A stretch of 31,938 nucleotides of DNA from Hungatella sp. UBA5385. GTDB lineage: Bacteria; Bacillota; Clostridia; Lachnospirales; Lachnospiraceae. Made by a program: the position numbers and the translations under genes. The stretch spans positions 226,843 through 258,780 of the forward strand of contig DHOR01000040.1 of assembly GCA_002409995.1 (NCBI GenBank), in the 5' to 3' direction. The notes under the pieces were generated by a model, which searched no databases, had not been told where the DNA came from, and saw nothing but the letters and a program-made list of their open reading frames with translations. Each line of letters opens with the position of its first letter. Position 1 is the stretch's first letter. Shown here one piece after another: positions 9,095 through 17,351 of the stretch.

Positions 9095-10765
9095 TTAAAA
9101 CAATCCTGTAATTACGCCTTCTTCATTGACGTCAATATTATCTGCAGCAGGTTTCTTAGGAAGTCCCGGCATTGTCATAATAGCCCCAGTAAGAGCTACA
9201 ACAAAGCCTGCACCTGCAGATACATAGGCATCACGGACTGTAATGGTAAACCCTTCCGGTCGTCCCAGCTTTGTCTGGTCGTCAGATAATGAATACTGAG
9301 TTTTAGCCATACACACAGGAAGGTTTCCAAAGCCCATATCCTCAATCTTCTTAAGGGCTCTCTCAGCAGCAGGCACATAGGAAACACCGTCAGCGCCGTA
9401 AATCTCTTTGGCTACTGTGCCAATCTTATCCTTTAAATTCATCTCATCAGGATAAATAGGCTTGTAATTGCTTTCCTTGTTCTCCAAAGTATAGAGCACC
9501 TTTTCAGCCAGCTCAATACCGCCTTCTCCGCCTTTTTCCCATACCTGGGATAGTGCGAACTCACAGTTTCTATCTTCACAGAATTTCTTAATAAACTGAT
9601 ATTCTGCTTCTGTATCAGTTATAAATGAATTCAGTGTTACAATCACAGGAACTCCGTATTTCTGCATATTCTCAATATGCTTTTCCAGATTAACAATTCC
9701 CTTTTCAAGAGCCGCCAAATTCTCTTCCTGCAATTGATCCTTGGGAACGCCTCCATTATATTTTAAGGCACGGACAGTTGCAACCAGCACAACGGCATCC
9801 GGCTTTAAATTGGCACTTCTGCATTTGATGTCCAGGAATTTCTCCGCTCCTAAATCTGCACCAAAGCCTGCTTCTGTCACTACAACATCAGCCAGCTTTA
9901 AAGCAGTTTTCGTTGCCCTTACGCTGTTGCAGCCATGAGCAATATTGGCAAATGGTCCTCCATGGACAATCGCTCCTGTATGCTCTAACGTCTGAATTAA
10001 GTTAGGTTTTAAAGCATCCTTTAACAGAGCAGCCATTGCGCCTACTGCATGAAGCTGGGCTGCTGTCACAGGTTCTCCTGCAAAGTTATAAGCAACAATA
10101 ATTCTTCCCAGACGATCTTTTAAGTCTTTCATATCGTTGGCAAGACAGAGAATTGCCATAATCTCTGAAGCCACTGTAATTACAAAGTGATCCTCTCTTA
10201 CGAATCCGTCAGCCTTTGCTCCAAGACCTACCACAAGATTTCTAAGGGCACGGTCATTCATATCAAGACAGCGTTTCCACAGAATCTGACGGCTGTCAAT
10301 TCCCAGCTGATTACCCTGATGAATATGATTGTCAAGAAGCGCAGCTAAAAGGTTATTAGCAGAGGTAATTGCATGGAAATCCCCTGTAAAATGAAGGTTT
10401 AAGTCCTCCATAGGAACTACCTGGGCATAACCGCCGCCTGCAGCCCCTCCCTTAATTCCAAAGCATGGTCCCAGAGATGGTTCTCTCAAAGCAATCATAG
10501 CCTTTTTATTCATCTTGCCAAAGGCTTCTCCAAGACCAACTGTAGTAGTGGTTTTACCCTCACCTGCAGGGGTAGGATTAATGGCTGTTACCAGAACCAG
10601 CTTCCCATCAGGGCGGTCCTTAATCTCCTCCCACAGCTCATCTGTCAGCTTCGCCTTATACTTTCCATAGGCTTCTAAATCATCTTCCTTGATTCCATAA
10701 GCTTCAGCCACCTCTTTAATAGGTATCATAACGGCTTCCTGTGCGATCTCAATATCACTTTTCAT
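9095..10765 (-). CDS. fhs: formate--tetrahydrofolate ligase
   Basis: The 556-residue product has the standard length and motifs of 10-formyl-THF synthetase: the P-loop TPAGEGKTTTTVGLGEA near residue 65, REPSLGPCFGIKGGAAGGGY, and MEDLNLHFTGDFHAI. It joins formate to tetrahydrofolate at the cost of ATP, giving 10-formyl-THF for purine synthesis, initiator-tRNA formylation and, in acetogens, the methyl branch of the Wood-Ljungdahl pathway. No other Wood-Ljungdahl gene is in the window, so acetogenesis cannot be inferred. A GGAGG lies eight bases before ATG 10765. The gene follows ftsK by 26 bases and probably shares its transcript. Confidence 0.97.
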   Translation of the reverse strand: MKSDIEIAQEAVMIPIKEVAEAYGIKEDDLEAYGKYKAKLTDELWEEIKDRPDGKLVLVTAINPTPAGEGKTTTTVGLGEAFGKMNKKAMIALREPSLGPCFGIKGGAAGGGYAQVVPMEDLNLHFTGDFHAITSANNLLAALLDNHIHQGNQLGIDSRQILWKRCLDMNDRALRNLVVGLGAKADGFVREDHFVITVASEIMAILCLANDMKDLKDRLGRIIVAYNFAGEPVTAAQLHAVGAMAALLKDALKPNLIQTLEHTGAIVHGGPFANIAHGCNSVRATKTALKLADVVVTEAGFGADLGAEKFLDIKCRSANLKPDAVVLVATVRALKYNGGVPKDQLQEENLAALEKGIVNLEKHIENMQKYGVPVIVTLNSFITDTEAEYQFIKKFCEDRNCEFALSQVWEKGGEGGIELAEKVLYTLENKESNYKPIYPDEMNLKDKIGTVAKEIYGADGVSYVPAAERALKKIEDMGFGNLPVCMAKTQYSLSDDQTKLGRPEGFTITVRDAYVSAGAGFVVALTGAIMTMPGLPKKPAADNIDVNEEGVITGLF

Positions 10766-10791
10766 CTGTAGCTCCTCCTTGTATGTAAAGA

Positions 10792-13527
10792 TTATAATCC
10801 CTGCTGCAACAGCTCTTCAAATTCTTCCATTGTCATAAGCACTTTTCTTGGCTTAGTACCCTCTTCTTCTCCCACAACACCGGCTTCTGCCAGTTGATCC
10901 ATAATGCGGGCTGCACGGTTAAAGCCTATTTTAAACATTCTCTGAAGCATTCCAATGGTGCCCTTTTCTTTTTCTATCACAAGTCTGGCTGCAGAGACAA
11001 AATGCTCATCTCTGTCATTGTCAGGTCCTGCTGCATCCACGCCAGGAACAGGAGCAGAGACAATCATGTTCTCCACTTCCGGATTGTAATCTGCAGTAAG
11101 TCCCTGGTCTGACAAGAATTCCACAATCTTATTCACCTCTGTATCTGATACAAAGGCACCCTGCACACGGGTAGGTTTTGGTGAACCGGCAGGATGGAAC
11201 AGCATATCGCCCTTACCCAGCAGCTTCTCTGCGCCATTCATATCAATAATGGTTCTGGAATCCACACCTGAGGAAACGGAGAATGCGATTCTGGAAGGAA
11301 CGTTTGCTTTGATTAAGCCTGTAATAACATTAACCGATGGCCGCTGTGTTGCAATCACAAGATGAATTCCTGCAGCTCTGGCAAGCTGTGCCAGACGGCA
11401 GATAGAACCCTCCACCTCTCCGGGCGCAACCATCATAAGGTCTGCAAGCTCGTCAATAATAATGATGATTTGAGGCATCTTCTTCGGCTTATTCTCATCC
11501 TCTATATCTTTAATATTCTCAACCTTAGCATTATATCCCTTTAAATCACGGACATTGTACTGAGCAAACTTCTTATAGCGGTCATCCATTTCCGCAACTG
11601 CCCAGTTTAAAGCCCCTGCTGCCTTCTTAGGGTCTGTAACAACAGGCAGTAGCAGATGAGGAATTCCGTTATATACACTTAATTCCACCACTTTAGGGTC
11701 TATCATAATCAGCTTCACCTTCTCAGGGTCTGCCTTGAAGATAACACTCATAATGAGAGTGTTAATACAAACAGATTTACCGGAGCCTGTAGCACCTGCA
11801 ATAAGAAGGTGAGGCATCTTAGCTATATCTGTGACAACCACCTGTCCTCCGATGTCTTTTCCTACTGCAAAAGCAATATTGGAGGAGTGGTTCTGAAAGC
11901 TATCTGACTCCAGAATATCCCGAAGATATACCAGATTATTCTCCTTATTAGGCACCTCAATTCCTACAGCAGATTTCCCCGGAATAGGCGCTTCTATACG
12001 GATATCTGCTGCTGCAAGGCTTAGCTTAATATCATCAGCCAGACCAACGATCCGGCTGACCTTAACCCCTTGTTCCGGGTGAAGCTCATAACGGGTAACT
12101 GACGGACCGCAGCTGATATTGGTAACAGTAACTCCCACACCAAAATTCTGCAGTGTCTGCTGCAGCTTAATGGCTGTTTCCTTATATTCCCTATCGGAAA
12201 ATGTATTGTTCTTGCCTTTCTTAAGGAGTTTAAGAGGCGGAAATACATATTCTTTTTTCACAATCTCTTCTTTTTGGGCAATCTCCTGAGTAACACTTAA
12301 ATTGCCGTCTTCTGCAGCTTCCGCTCTCTTTTTCACCAGCTTCTTCTGCAATGCCTCTGTATCTGTTTCAATGATTTTTCCGGTTGCAGTTACCACCTGT
12401 TTAGGCTCTTCCGGAATTGAGAAGGTATCGCTGTAATTAACACCTTTTTCATCTCCTGATACAGGATAGAAGCCATCCTCTACAACTTCCATCTCTTTTA
12501 AGGTTCTTGTCTCTCTGTTCATATAGACCGGAATCTCTTCAGGCTCTCCAAAAGGAGCCACATCATCGGGCTCAAATGGAACTGCATCATCTGATTCTGT
12601 CTGTCCTGGGAATATGCTTCCTCTGAAAATACTGGCAGGATTAGGCTCTGTCACTTCTTCCTCTACAGGTACTGCTGTCCCTCTCTGAACTATCTCAGGA
12701 TTTGCAGAAGAGGCAGCAGACAGCCGTTCTGCCTGTATATCAATATCTTCATCCAGACCCGGATCGTACTCTTCATCATATTCCTTTAAATTAGTAGCAT
12801 CTAAGTTGACACCCCGCAGCTTCTGTTCTTCTCTCAGCCTGCGGCGTTCCTCCTTCTGTTCTGCATACTGCTCCCGACGGATATCCATATTCTCTTTGGC
12901 ATGCTGATATGCCTTGTCACTTCCACGTTTTACCACATTGACAAAGGAGCGCTCTGTAATGCATACAGCAGAAATAAGCAGCAGCACTATAATCACCAAA
13001 TAGGCTCCCACTGTACCTATTACATTAGTCAGACCTTCTGCAAGAAGACCTCCCAGCAGTCCTCCGCCCTTTCCTGAAACAGATGCCTCCAGATAAATAT
13101 CCATCAGCTTTCCGTCCACTGCAGTAATGGTTCCAAAGAGAAGCTGGAATATTCCGCACAGAGAAATAAGCGCCAGGATAACTGCCGCCAGTTTAAACAT
13201 AGCTCTTGGATTGCCACGGTTAGAGATATAAAAGCTGGTTCCTGCAAACAGGAGAATTGGAGCTACATAACCAATTCCTCCAAATACTCCCAGCTGCAGG
13301 CCCCGTAAAAAGTCTCCTACCACTCCGCAGAGATGGAAATTACTTAAAAATAAAATGGCCGCAGCCGCAAATGATATAATTATAATAACTTCTGAACGGA
13401 TAAATTCCGGCTCCTGAGCTGCTTCTTTTCTTCTGTTGTCCGTTTTCTTCGGTCTTCCGACCTTTCCGCTTGTCCCTTTTTTTGCTGTTGTCCTCGATGT
13501 TGTCTTCTTCTTTGTTGTTCCAGGCAC
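10792..13527 (-). CDS. ftsK: FtsK/SpoIIIE family DNA translocase
   Basis: The 911-residue protein starts with a basic cytosolic stretch (PGTTKKKTTSRTTAKKG). Four membrane segments follow between about residues 45 and 190. A long acidic, low-complexity linker runs from about 220 to 430. The RecA-like motor domain has Walker A AGATGSGKSVCIN, Walker B IIIIIDELADLMM and HLVIATQRPSVNVITG. The C-terminal winged-helix gamma domain (about 840-905, ERMFKIGFN-like sequence) reads polar chromosome sequences. It pumps DNA through the division or sporulation septum. Neighbouring tepA, as in Bacillus, fits the SpoIIIE type, but FtsK versus SpoIIIE cannot be told from sequence alone. The start is GTG 13527 behind a GGGGGAAG ribosome site, with a dedicated promoter just upstream. 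Confidence 0.95.
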   Translation of the reverse strand: MPGTTKKKTTSRTTAKKGTSGKVGRPKKTDNRRKEAAQEPEFIRSEVIIIISFAAAAILFLSNFHLCGVVGDFLRGLQLGVFGGIGYVAPILLFAGTSFYISNRGNPRAMFKLAAVILALISLCGIFQLLFGTITAVDGKLMDIYLEASVSGKGGGLLGGLLAEGLTNVIGTVGAYLVIIVLLLISAVCITERSFVNVVKRGSDKAYQHAKENMDIRREQYAEQKEERRRLREEQKLRGVNLDATNLKEYDEEYDPGLDEDIDIQAERLSAASSANPEIVQRGTAVPVEEEVTEPNPASIFRGSIFPGQTESDDAVPFEPDDVAPFGEPEEIPVYMNRETRTLKEMEVVEDGFYPVSGDEKGVNYSDTFSIPEEPKQVVTATGKIIETDTEALQKKLVKKRAEAAEDGNLSVTQEIAQKEEIVKKEYVFPPLKLLKKGKNNTFSDREYKETAIKLQQTLQNFGVGVTVTNISCGPSVTRYELHPEQGVKVSRIVGLADDIKLSLAAADIRIEAPIPGKSAVGIEVPNKENNLVYLRDILESDSFQNHSSNIAFAVGKDIGGQVVVTDIAKMPHLLIAGATGSGKSVCINTLIMSVIFKADPEKVKLIMIDPKVVELSVYNGIPHLLLPVVTDPKKAAGALNWAVAEMDDRYKKFAQYNVRDLKGYNAKVENIKDIEDENKPKKMPQIIIIIDELADLMMVAPGEVEGSICRLAQLARAAGIHLVIATQRPSVNVITGLIKANVPSRIAFSVSSGVDSRTIIDMNGAEKLLGKGDMLFHPAGSPKPTRVQGAFVSDTEVNKIVEFLSDQGLTADYNPEVENMIVSAPVPGVDAAGPDNDRDEHFVSAARLVIEKEKGTIGMLQRMFKIGFNRAARIMDQLAEAGVVGEEEGTKPRKVLMTMEEFEELLQQGL

Positions 13528-13556
13528 AATACTTCCCCCTTTTATCCATTGGTATC

Positions 13557-13585
13557 AGTATACAAAAAAAACGGAAGAATTGCAA
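13557..13585 (-). promoter_or_regulatory. sigma-A promoter of ftsK
   Basis: On the minus strand, TTGCAA (13580-13585) and TATACT (13557-13562) are separated by exactly 17 bases. Predicted transcription starts near 13550, about 23 bases before the GTG start. The promoter fits in the 61-base gap after tepA, so ftsK and the genes after it need not depend on tepA transcription. Confidence 0.72.
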
Positions 13586-13588
13586 CGT

Positions 13589-14452
13589 TTATGAATTTCT
13601 GTTTTTAGTTTTTCTTATCTCTCTTGGAGACTCATCTATCATCTGATACAGCTTGCCAAGTGCATCTTTTATTCCACCAACCTCATCAATGAGCCCTTCC
13701 TCTACAGTTTCCTCTCCAACCAGTACAGTTCCCAAATCCCTTGTAAGCATTTCTGTGTTTAACATCAGCCGTTTTAGCTGCTCATAATCAATTTTTGCAT
13801 GATCCGATACAAAGCTTAGGATTCTGTCCTGAATCATCTCAAAATACTCATAGGTCTGGGAAGCACCGATTACCATACCTGTCATACGGACCGGATGTAC
13901 CATCATGGTGCCTGTAGGAACAATAAAGGAATAATCGGTACTCACTGCCAGTGGAACGCCTATGGAGTGGCTGCCGCCCAGAACAAGGGATACAGTAGGA
14001 AGGCTAAGGGAGGCAATCATCTCTGCAATGGCAAGACCTGCATCCACATCTCCTCCTGATGTGTTTAATAAGATAAGAAGACCTTCTACAGACTCATCAT
14101 CTTCAATTTCTGCCAGCTTTGGAAGGATGTGATCGTATTTCGTAGCTTTGCTGTTGCCGGACAGGTTTTCATGGCCCTCGATCTCTCCTATAATCGTGAG
14201 CAAATGAATTTTACGCTGTTCAGCGTTATCTTCTAAGGTAATCTGACCGTATTCCTGAAGCTTTTCATCTTTTTTTTGTTCAATATCATTTTCAGTTTTC
14301 TTCTTATCCAGCTGTTCCTTATTGGGAGCTGACTGATTATCTGTCTGTGATTCTGCTCTGTTGGACTGCTGATTATTATCTGATTCTTCTGTCCCCTGCT
14401 GTTGAGACTGATCTCCCATGTTGTTTTCTCTATGACTCTGTTCTTCTCTCAT
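13589..14452 (-). CDS. tepA: ClpP-fold serine protease of the TepA family
   Basis: The 287-residue product has a ClpP/crotonase-fold core from about residue 75. Visible features are LLILLNTSGGDVDAGLAIAEMI, the nucleophile region GGSHSIGVPLA (Ser in SHSIG) and the histidine region GTMMVHPVRMTG. The B. subtilis homologue TepA (YmfB) also lies beside spoIIIE and has been linked to protein secretion; the present role is inferred from that. The first 60-70 residues are a Gln/Asn/Glu/Lys-rich, probably disordered tail (SQQQGTEESDNNQQSN), longer than needed for the fold. No signal peptide is seen, so it is probably cytoplasmic. An AGGAGG lies seven bases before ATG 14452. Confidence 0.88.
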   Translation of the reverse strand: MREEQSHRENNMGDQSQQQGTEESDNNQQSNRAESQTDNQSAPNKEQLDKKKTENDIEQKKDEKLQEYGQITLEDNAEQRKIHLLTIIGEIEGHENLSGNSKATKYDHILPKLAEIEDDESVEGLLILLNTSGGDVDAGLAIAEMIASLSLPTVSLVLGGSHSIGVPLAVSTDYSFIVPTGTMMVHPVRMTGMVIGASQTYEYFEMIQDRILSFVSDHAKIDYEQLKRLMLNTEMLTRDLGTVLVGEETVEEGLIDEVGGIKDALGKLYQMIDESPREIRKTKNRNS

Positions 14453-14521
14453 CTTAAAACCTCCTGTTTCATATGACTGTGATTCTCTTATGATGTGGAA
14501 AAATGAGGTTTTTTATGCTTG

Positions 14522-14566
14522 ATAAAATAAGAAAAAGGAATATTGCAGTCTTTCACAATACTCCTT
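14522..14566 (-). terminator. Rho-independent terminator downstream of the DNA glycosylase gene
   Basis: The arms AAGGAATATTG (14535-14545) and CAATACTCCTT (14556-14566) pair over 11 positions; the single non-Watson-Crick position is a G-U pair only on the minus transcript. The stem is followed on that strand by TTTTTCTTATTTT. Orientation and tail fit a stop for the minus-strand gene ending at 14643, about 75 bases upstream. Confidence 0.7.
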
Positions 14567-14642
14567 ATATTTAGAGGGCTGGAATTGGGTATTACCCGAC
14601 TGCCCCATTTACTCATATATTTTTATTGTAAACGTTGTGGTA

Positions 14643-15254
14643 TTATATCACAGAAACGTACTTATTATCCTGAATATAATACCTCCATAGATAATCCTTT
14701 GCTTCTTCTGCATAATCAATCCCTACTCTTTTAGCTGATACTGTTTTAAAGCCGTTCTCCTCTCCCTCTTCTACATACAGCTTATTACCACACAAATCTT
14801 CTCCATTTAAACTTTTATCTATAGCTAAAGCATTGCATATTTTTCCAGGACCATTAGTTAATCCAATTATTTCACTCTTTTTTAAGTTTTGATAAGTTTT
14901 ATTAAATCGATTTTCTGCAACGAAATCAAGTTCATTTATTGGTTCAACTGCTCTTATTAAAACTGCCTGAGGAACGCCTTCTTCTCTGGTTACTATATTA
15001 AAACAATGATACATTCCATAAATCAAATATACATAAGAAACTCCTGCCCCTCCATACATTACCTCCACTCTGGGAGTTCTTTTACCGCCGTAAGAATGGG
15101 CTGCTCTATCATGAATTCCCATGTATGCTTCTGTTTCCACTATTCTGGCAGTAATCTTCCTGCCATTCACTTCATGTACAAGCACTTTACCCAAAAGCTC
15201 CTTTGCAACAATCAGCGAATCTCTGTTATAAAATTCTCTGGTTAATTTGTTCAT
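14643..15254 (-). CDS. mpg: 3-methyladenine DNA glycosylase (AAG/MPG family)
   Basis: The 203-residue product matches the length and motifs of the alkyladenine glycosylase (AAG/MPG) family. Seen are REFYNRDSLIVAKELLGK at the N-terminus, the catalytic-Glu segment ARIVETEAYMG, DRAAHSYGGKRTPR, and the DNA-intercalating tyrosine region VYLIYGMYHCFNIVT. GLTNGPGKICNALAI and LCGNKLYVEEG complete the fold. It excises alkylated or deaminated purines such as 3-methyladenine and hypoxanthine in base excision repair. ATG 15254 has an AGAGG element nine bases upstream. It appears to be monocistronic or paired with the DUF2500 gene 68 bases upstream; a terminator follows. No clear promoter was found in that gap. 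Confidence 0.94.
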   Translation of the reverse strand: MNKLTREFYNRDSLIVAKELLGKVLVHEVNGRKITARIVETEAYMGIHDRAAHSYGGKRTPRVEVMYGGAGVSYVYLIYGMYHCFNIVTREEGVPQAVLIRAVEPINELDFVAENRFNKTYQNLKKSEIIGLTNGPGKICNALAIDKSLNGEDLCGNKLYVEEGEENGFKTVSAKRVGIDYAEEAKDYLWRYYIQDNKYVSVI

Positions 15255-15322
15255 GAAATGTATCCTCTCTAAAAGTAATTCCCAATACCCGAGGATATGT
15301 TCCCACAGGCATTCAATATCTT

Positions 15323-15727
15323 TTAAAATGATGTTCGCTCAAATCCCAAAAATCTGGTTCCCTGAAAAGTAAGCTTTCCTCTATCCCCTTCTGCAATCTG
15401 TCCATACTGGCTCCCTGATACTCCTAATTCCATCCTGTCCCCGCTTTCCACTTGGAACGTTATATAATAGGAAGTAGATGAGGTATTCATCATCATATTA
15501 TTGTTATCGTTGTTGTTGTGATGATGATGATGATGGTATGATACATCTGTCCGTCTGGTGACAACAAACGCTTCCACATCAAGTACAGGTGATTGATTGT
15601 TGTGATTCCACTGTTTCACACCTTTTATCAAGGTAATTATAATTACACCAAACACCAAAAGAAATACTAAGCTGAACAAAATTGGAAATACACTATTGAA
15701 AAATCCAAACATATTATAACTATACAT
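15323..15727 (-). CDS. DUF2500 family small membrane protein
   Basis: The 134-residue protein has one strong membrane segment (about residues 9-34, FFNSVFPILFSLVFLLVFG), a short basic-aromatic connector (KGVKQW), and a soluble C-terminal part. The pattern AFVVTRRTDVS...YYITFQVESGDRMELGVSGSQYGQIAEGDRGKLTFQGTRF is typical of DUF2500 (split here: VTRRTDVS and EGDRGKLTFQGTRF). Function of the family is unknown; a small beta-rich domain outside or inside the membrane is expected. Unusually, residues 65-83 are HHHHHH followed by Asn, Asp and Met runs, inserted between two beta strands. The ribosome site before ATG 15727 is weak (AGCAGG three bases away, or GGGGATG further off); ATG at residue 6 is an alternative start. 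Confidence 0.8.
   Translation of the reverse strand: MYSYNMFGFFNSVFPILFSLVFLLVFGVIIITLIKGVKQWNHNNQSPVLDVEAFVVTRRTDVSYHHHHHHNNNDNNNMMMNTSSTSYYITFQVESGDRMELGVSGSQYGQIAEGDRGKLTFQGTRFLGFERTSF
15518..15535 (-). repeat. CAT/CAC trinucleotide tract encoding six histidines
   Basis: Five CAT codons and one CAC encode His65-His70 of the DUF2500 protein. Adjacent Asn (AAC/AAT) and Met (ATG) runs make this a short in-frame trinucleotide-rich tract. Slippage would change length by whole residues without breaking the frame. Confidence 0.9.
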
Positions 15728-15865
15728 AGTCCTGCTTTCATCCCCTTTCTGAATATTCCATTAATATTATAAACTCTCACATTATTATATATTATTATCA
15801 GACACTTTTTCTTTCTTTTTCCTTAATTTGAATTACAATATTTTAGTTGTGATTTCAACAACGTA

Positions 15866-15894
15866 TTGACTTTGATACTTTCCCATGGTAAACT
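15866..15894 (+). promoter_or_regulatory. sigma-A promoter of the citrate synthase-aconitase operon
   Basis: TTGACT (15866-15871) and TAAACT (15889-15894) are separated by 17 bases, placing the start of transcription near 15901. That gives a leader of roughly 115 bases before the gltA ATG. I saw no recognisable riboswitch or attenuator in this leader. The 15728-15865 stretch upstream is very AT-rich and contains a possible TATAAT for the divergent DUF2500 gene, without a good -35. Confidence 0.65.
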
Positions 15895-16016
15895 ACTGAA
15901 CAATAAAAACAGTGGTCATTGTTTATTGCCAAAAGGGGCAGCGCGGGAGTTTATACGTGCTGTTTTTCTATAATGAGTATGGAAATATGGTCCACAATGA
16001 AAAAGGAGAGATTCAT

Positions 16017-17348
16017 ATGAATAATTTTTTTATCGCACAGACATTTGGTAAGTCGTCCAACTATACCGACATTCAAAACAATCTATTTAAGGAGTACAAT
16101 GTAAAAAAAGGGCTCCGCAACGAAGACGGCACAGGAGTCCGTGTAGGGCTTACAAGGGTTTCTGACGTTGTGGGCTATGAGATTGAGGATGGTAAAAAAA
16201 TTAATGTTCCCGGCAAGCTTTTCTACCGTGGAATTGAAATCAGCGATCTTGTAAACGGCAAAAACGGGGAACGCTACGGTTATGAAGAAACTGCATTTCT
16301 CTTAATATTTGGCTATCTTCCAACGAAAAAGGAATTAAATGAATTTGCAGGAATCCTCAGACATTTCTATTCCCTTCCAGATGAATTTCTTGATAAGCAC
16401 ATGTTAAGAAGCCCTTCCAAAAATCTGATGAACAGCCTTCAGCAGAGTATTCTGGCTCTTTACAACTATGACGAAGATCCAGATAATATAGATCCTTACC
16501 AAACTCTGTTAAAAGGAATCAGCATTCTGGCTAAGCTTCCTTCTCTTGCAGCTTATGCTTATCAGTGCAAGATTCACTATTTTGACAGGGAAAGTCTTGT
16601 GATTCACTATCCTAAGTCAGAGTATTCCTTTGCTGAAAACCTTCTCTATATGCTGCGCAGAGATGGCAAGTTTACAAAGCAGGAAGCTGATCTGTTGGAC
16701 GTATTATTGATGATCCACGCCGATCACGGCGGCGGAAATAACTCAACATTTACAAATGTGGTAATTTCCTCAACAGGTACTGATATCTACTCTTCCATCT
16801 CCGCTTCCATCGGCTCCTTAAAGGGACCAAAGCACGGCGGTGCCAATAACCGCTGTCACGGAATGCTTGAGGCTGTGAAAAATGAAATCGGAGTAAAAGC
16901 AACAGAGGAACAGATGAAATCAGTCCTTCAGAGGATTCTGGATAAAAACTTCTATGATAACTCCGGTCTTGTCTATGGTCTCGGTCACGCAGTTTATACA
17001 GTTTCCGATCCTCGTGCCGATCTTTTAAAGGTTTGCTGTGAAAAGCTTGCCAAGCAGACAAAGCGTGAAGATGAGTATGATTTTTTAGTAAAATTCGAGC
17101 AGGTAGCCAAGTCTTATCTTGAAGGAAGCGGAAAAACCCTTTCAAACAATGTGGACTTCTACAGTGGCTTCGCTTATAATATGTTACAGATACCGGAAGA
17201 TATGTATACACCACTTTTTGTCTGCGCACGTATGGCAGGCTGGCTGGCACACAATATCGAAAACAAGCTGTATGATGGCAAAATCATGCGTCCGGCAACT
17301 AAATATGTAGGCGAAACTGTTAACTACCAAAAAAGAGAGGAACGATAA
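16017..17348 (+). CDS. gltA: citrate synthase (citrate/2-methylcitrate synthase family)
   Basis: The 443-residue product shows the citrate synthase signature. Seen are LFYRGIEISDLV, ETAFLLIFGYLPTKKEL, the first active-site histidine region IHADHGGGNNSTFTNVVISS, GSLKGPKHGGANNRCHGML with the second histidine, and GLGHAVYTVSDPRADLLK with the third. It condenses oxaloacetate with acetyl-CoA; a propionyl-CoA side activity cannot be excluded from sequence. ATG 16017 has AAGGAG at the right distance; an in-frame ATG-like extension to 15912 lacks one and would begin almost at the transcription start. The aconitase gene begins three bases after its stop, so the two form an operon. The likely job is making 2-oxoglutarate for glutamate in an incomplete, oxidative-branch TCA pathway. 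Confidence 0.95.
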   Translation: MNNFFIAQTFGKSSNYTDIQNNLFKEYNVKKGLRNEDGTGVRVGLTRVSDVVGYEIEDGKKINVPGKLFYRGIEISDLVNGKNGERYGYEETAFLLIFGYLPTKKELNEFAGILRHFYSLPDEFLDKHMLRSPSKNLMNSLQQSILALYNYDEDPDNIDPYQTLLKGISILAKLPSLAAYAYQCKIHYFDRESLVIHYPKSEYSFAENLLYMLRRDGKFTKQEADLLDVLLMIHADHGGGNNSTFTNVVISSTGTDIYSSISASIGSLKGPKHGGANNRCHGMLEAVKNEIGVKATEEQMKSVLQRILDKNFYDNSGLVYGLGHAVYTVSDPRADLLKVCCEKLAKQTKREDEYDFLVKFEQVAKSYLEGSGKTLSNNVDFYSGFAYNMLQIPEDMYTPLFVCARMAGWLAHNIENKLYDGKIMRPATKYVGETVNYQKREER

Positions 17349-17351
17349 TTT

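Noticed and set aside
14488..14616. A 42-codon minus-strand open frame (MSKWGSRVIPNSS...) downstream of the DNA glycosylase gene
   Set aside because: It has no ribosome binding site and runs straight through the terminator hairpin, so it is more likely non-coding intergenic sequence.
15912..16016. Upstream in-frame extension of citrate synthase
   Set aside because: It begins about 11 bases after the predicted transcription start and has no ribosome site, whereas ATG 16017 has AAGGAG.
15895..16016. Possible riboswitch in the citrate synthase leader
   Set aside because: No terminator-antiterminator pair or known aptamer core is visible; it is an unremarkable leader of about 115 bases.
16750..17250. 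A 166-codon minus-strand frame inside citrate synthase
   Set aside because: It is antisense to conserved active-site sequence, and its Arg/His/Ser-rich composition is typical of a shadow frame.
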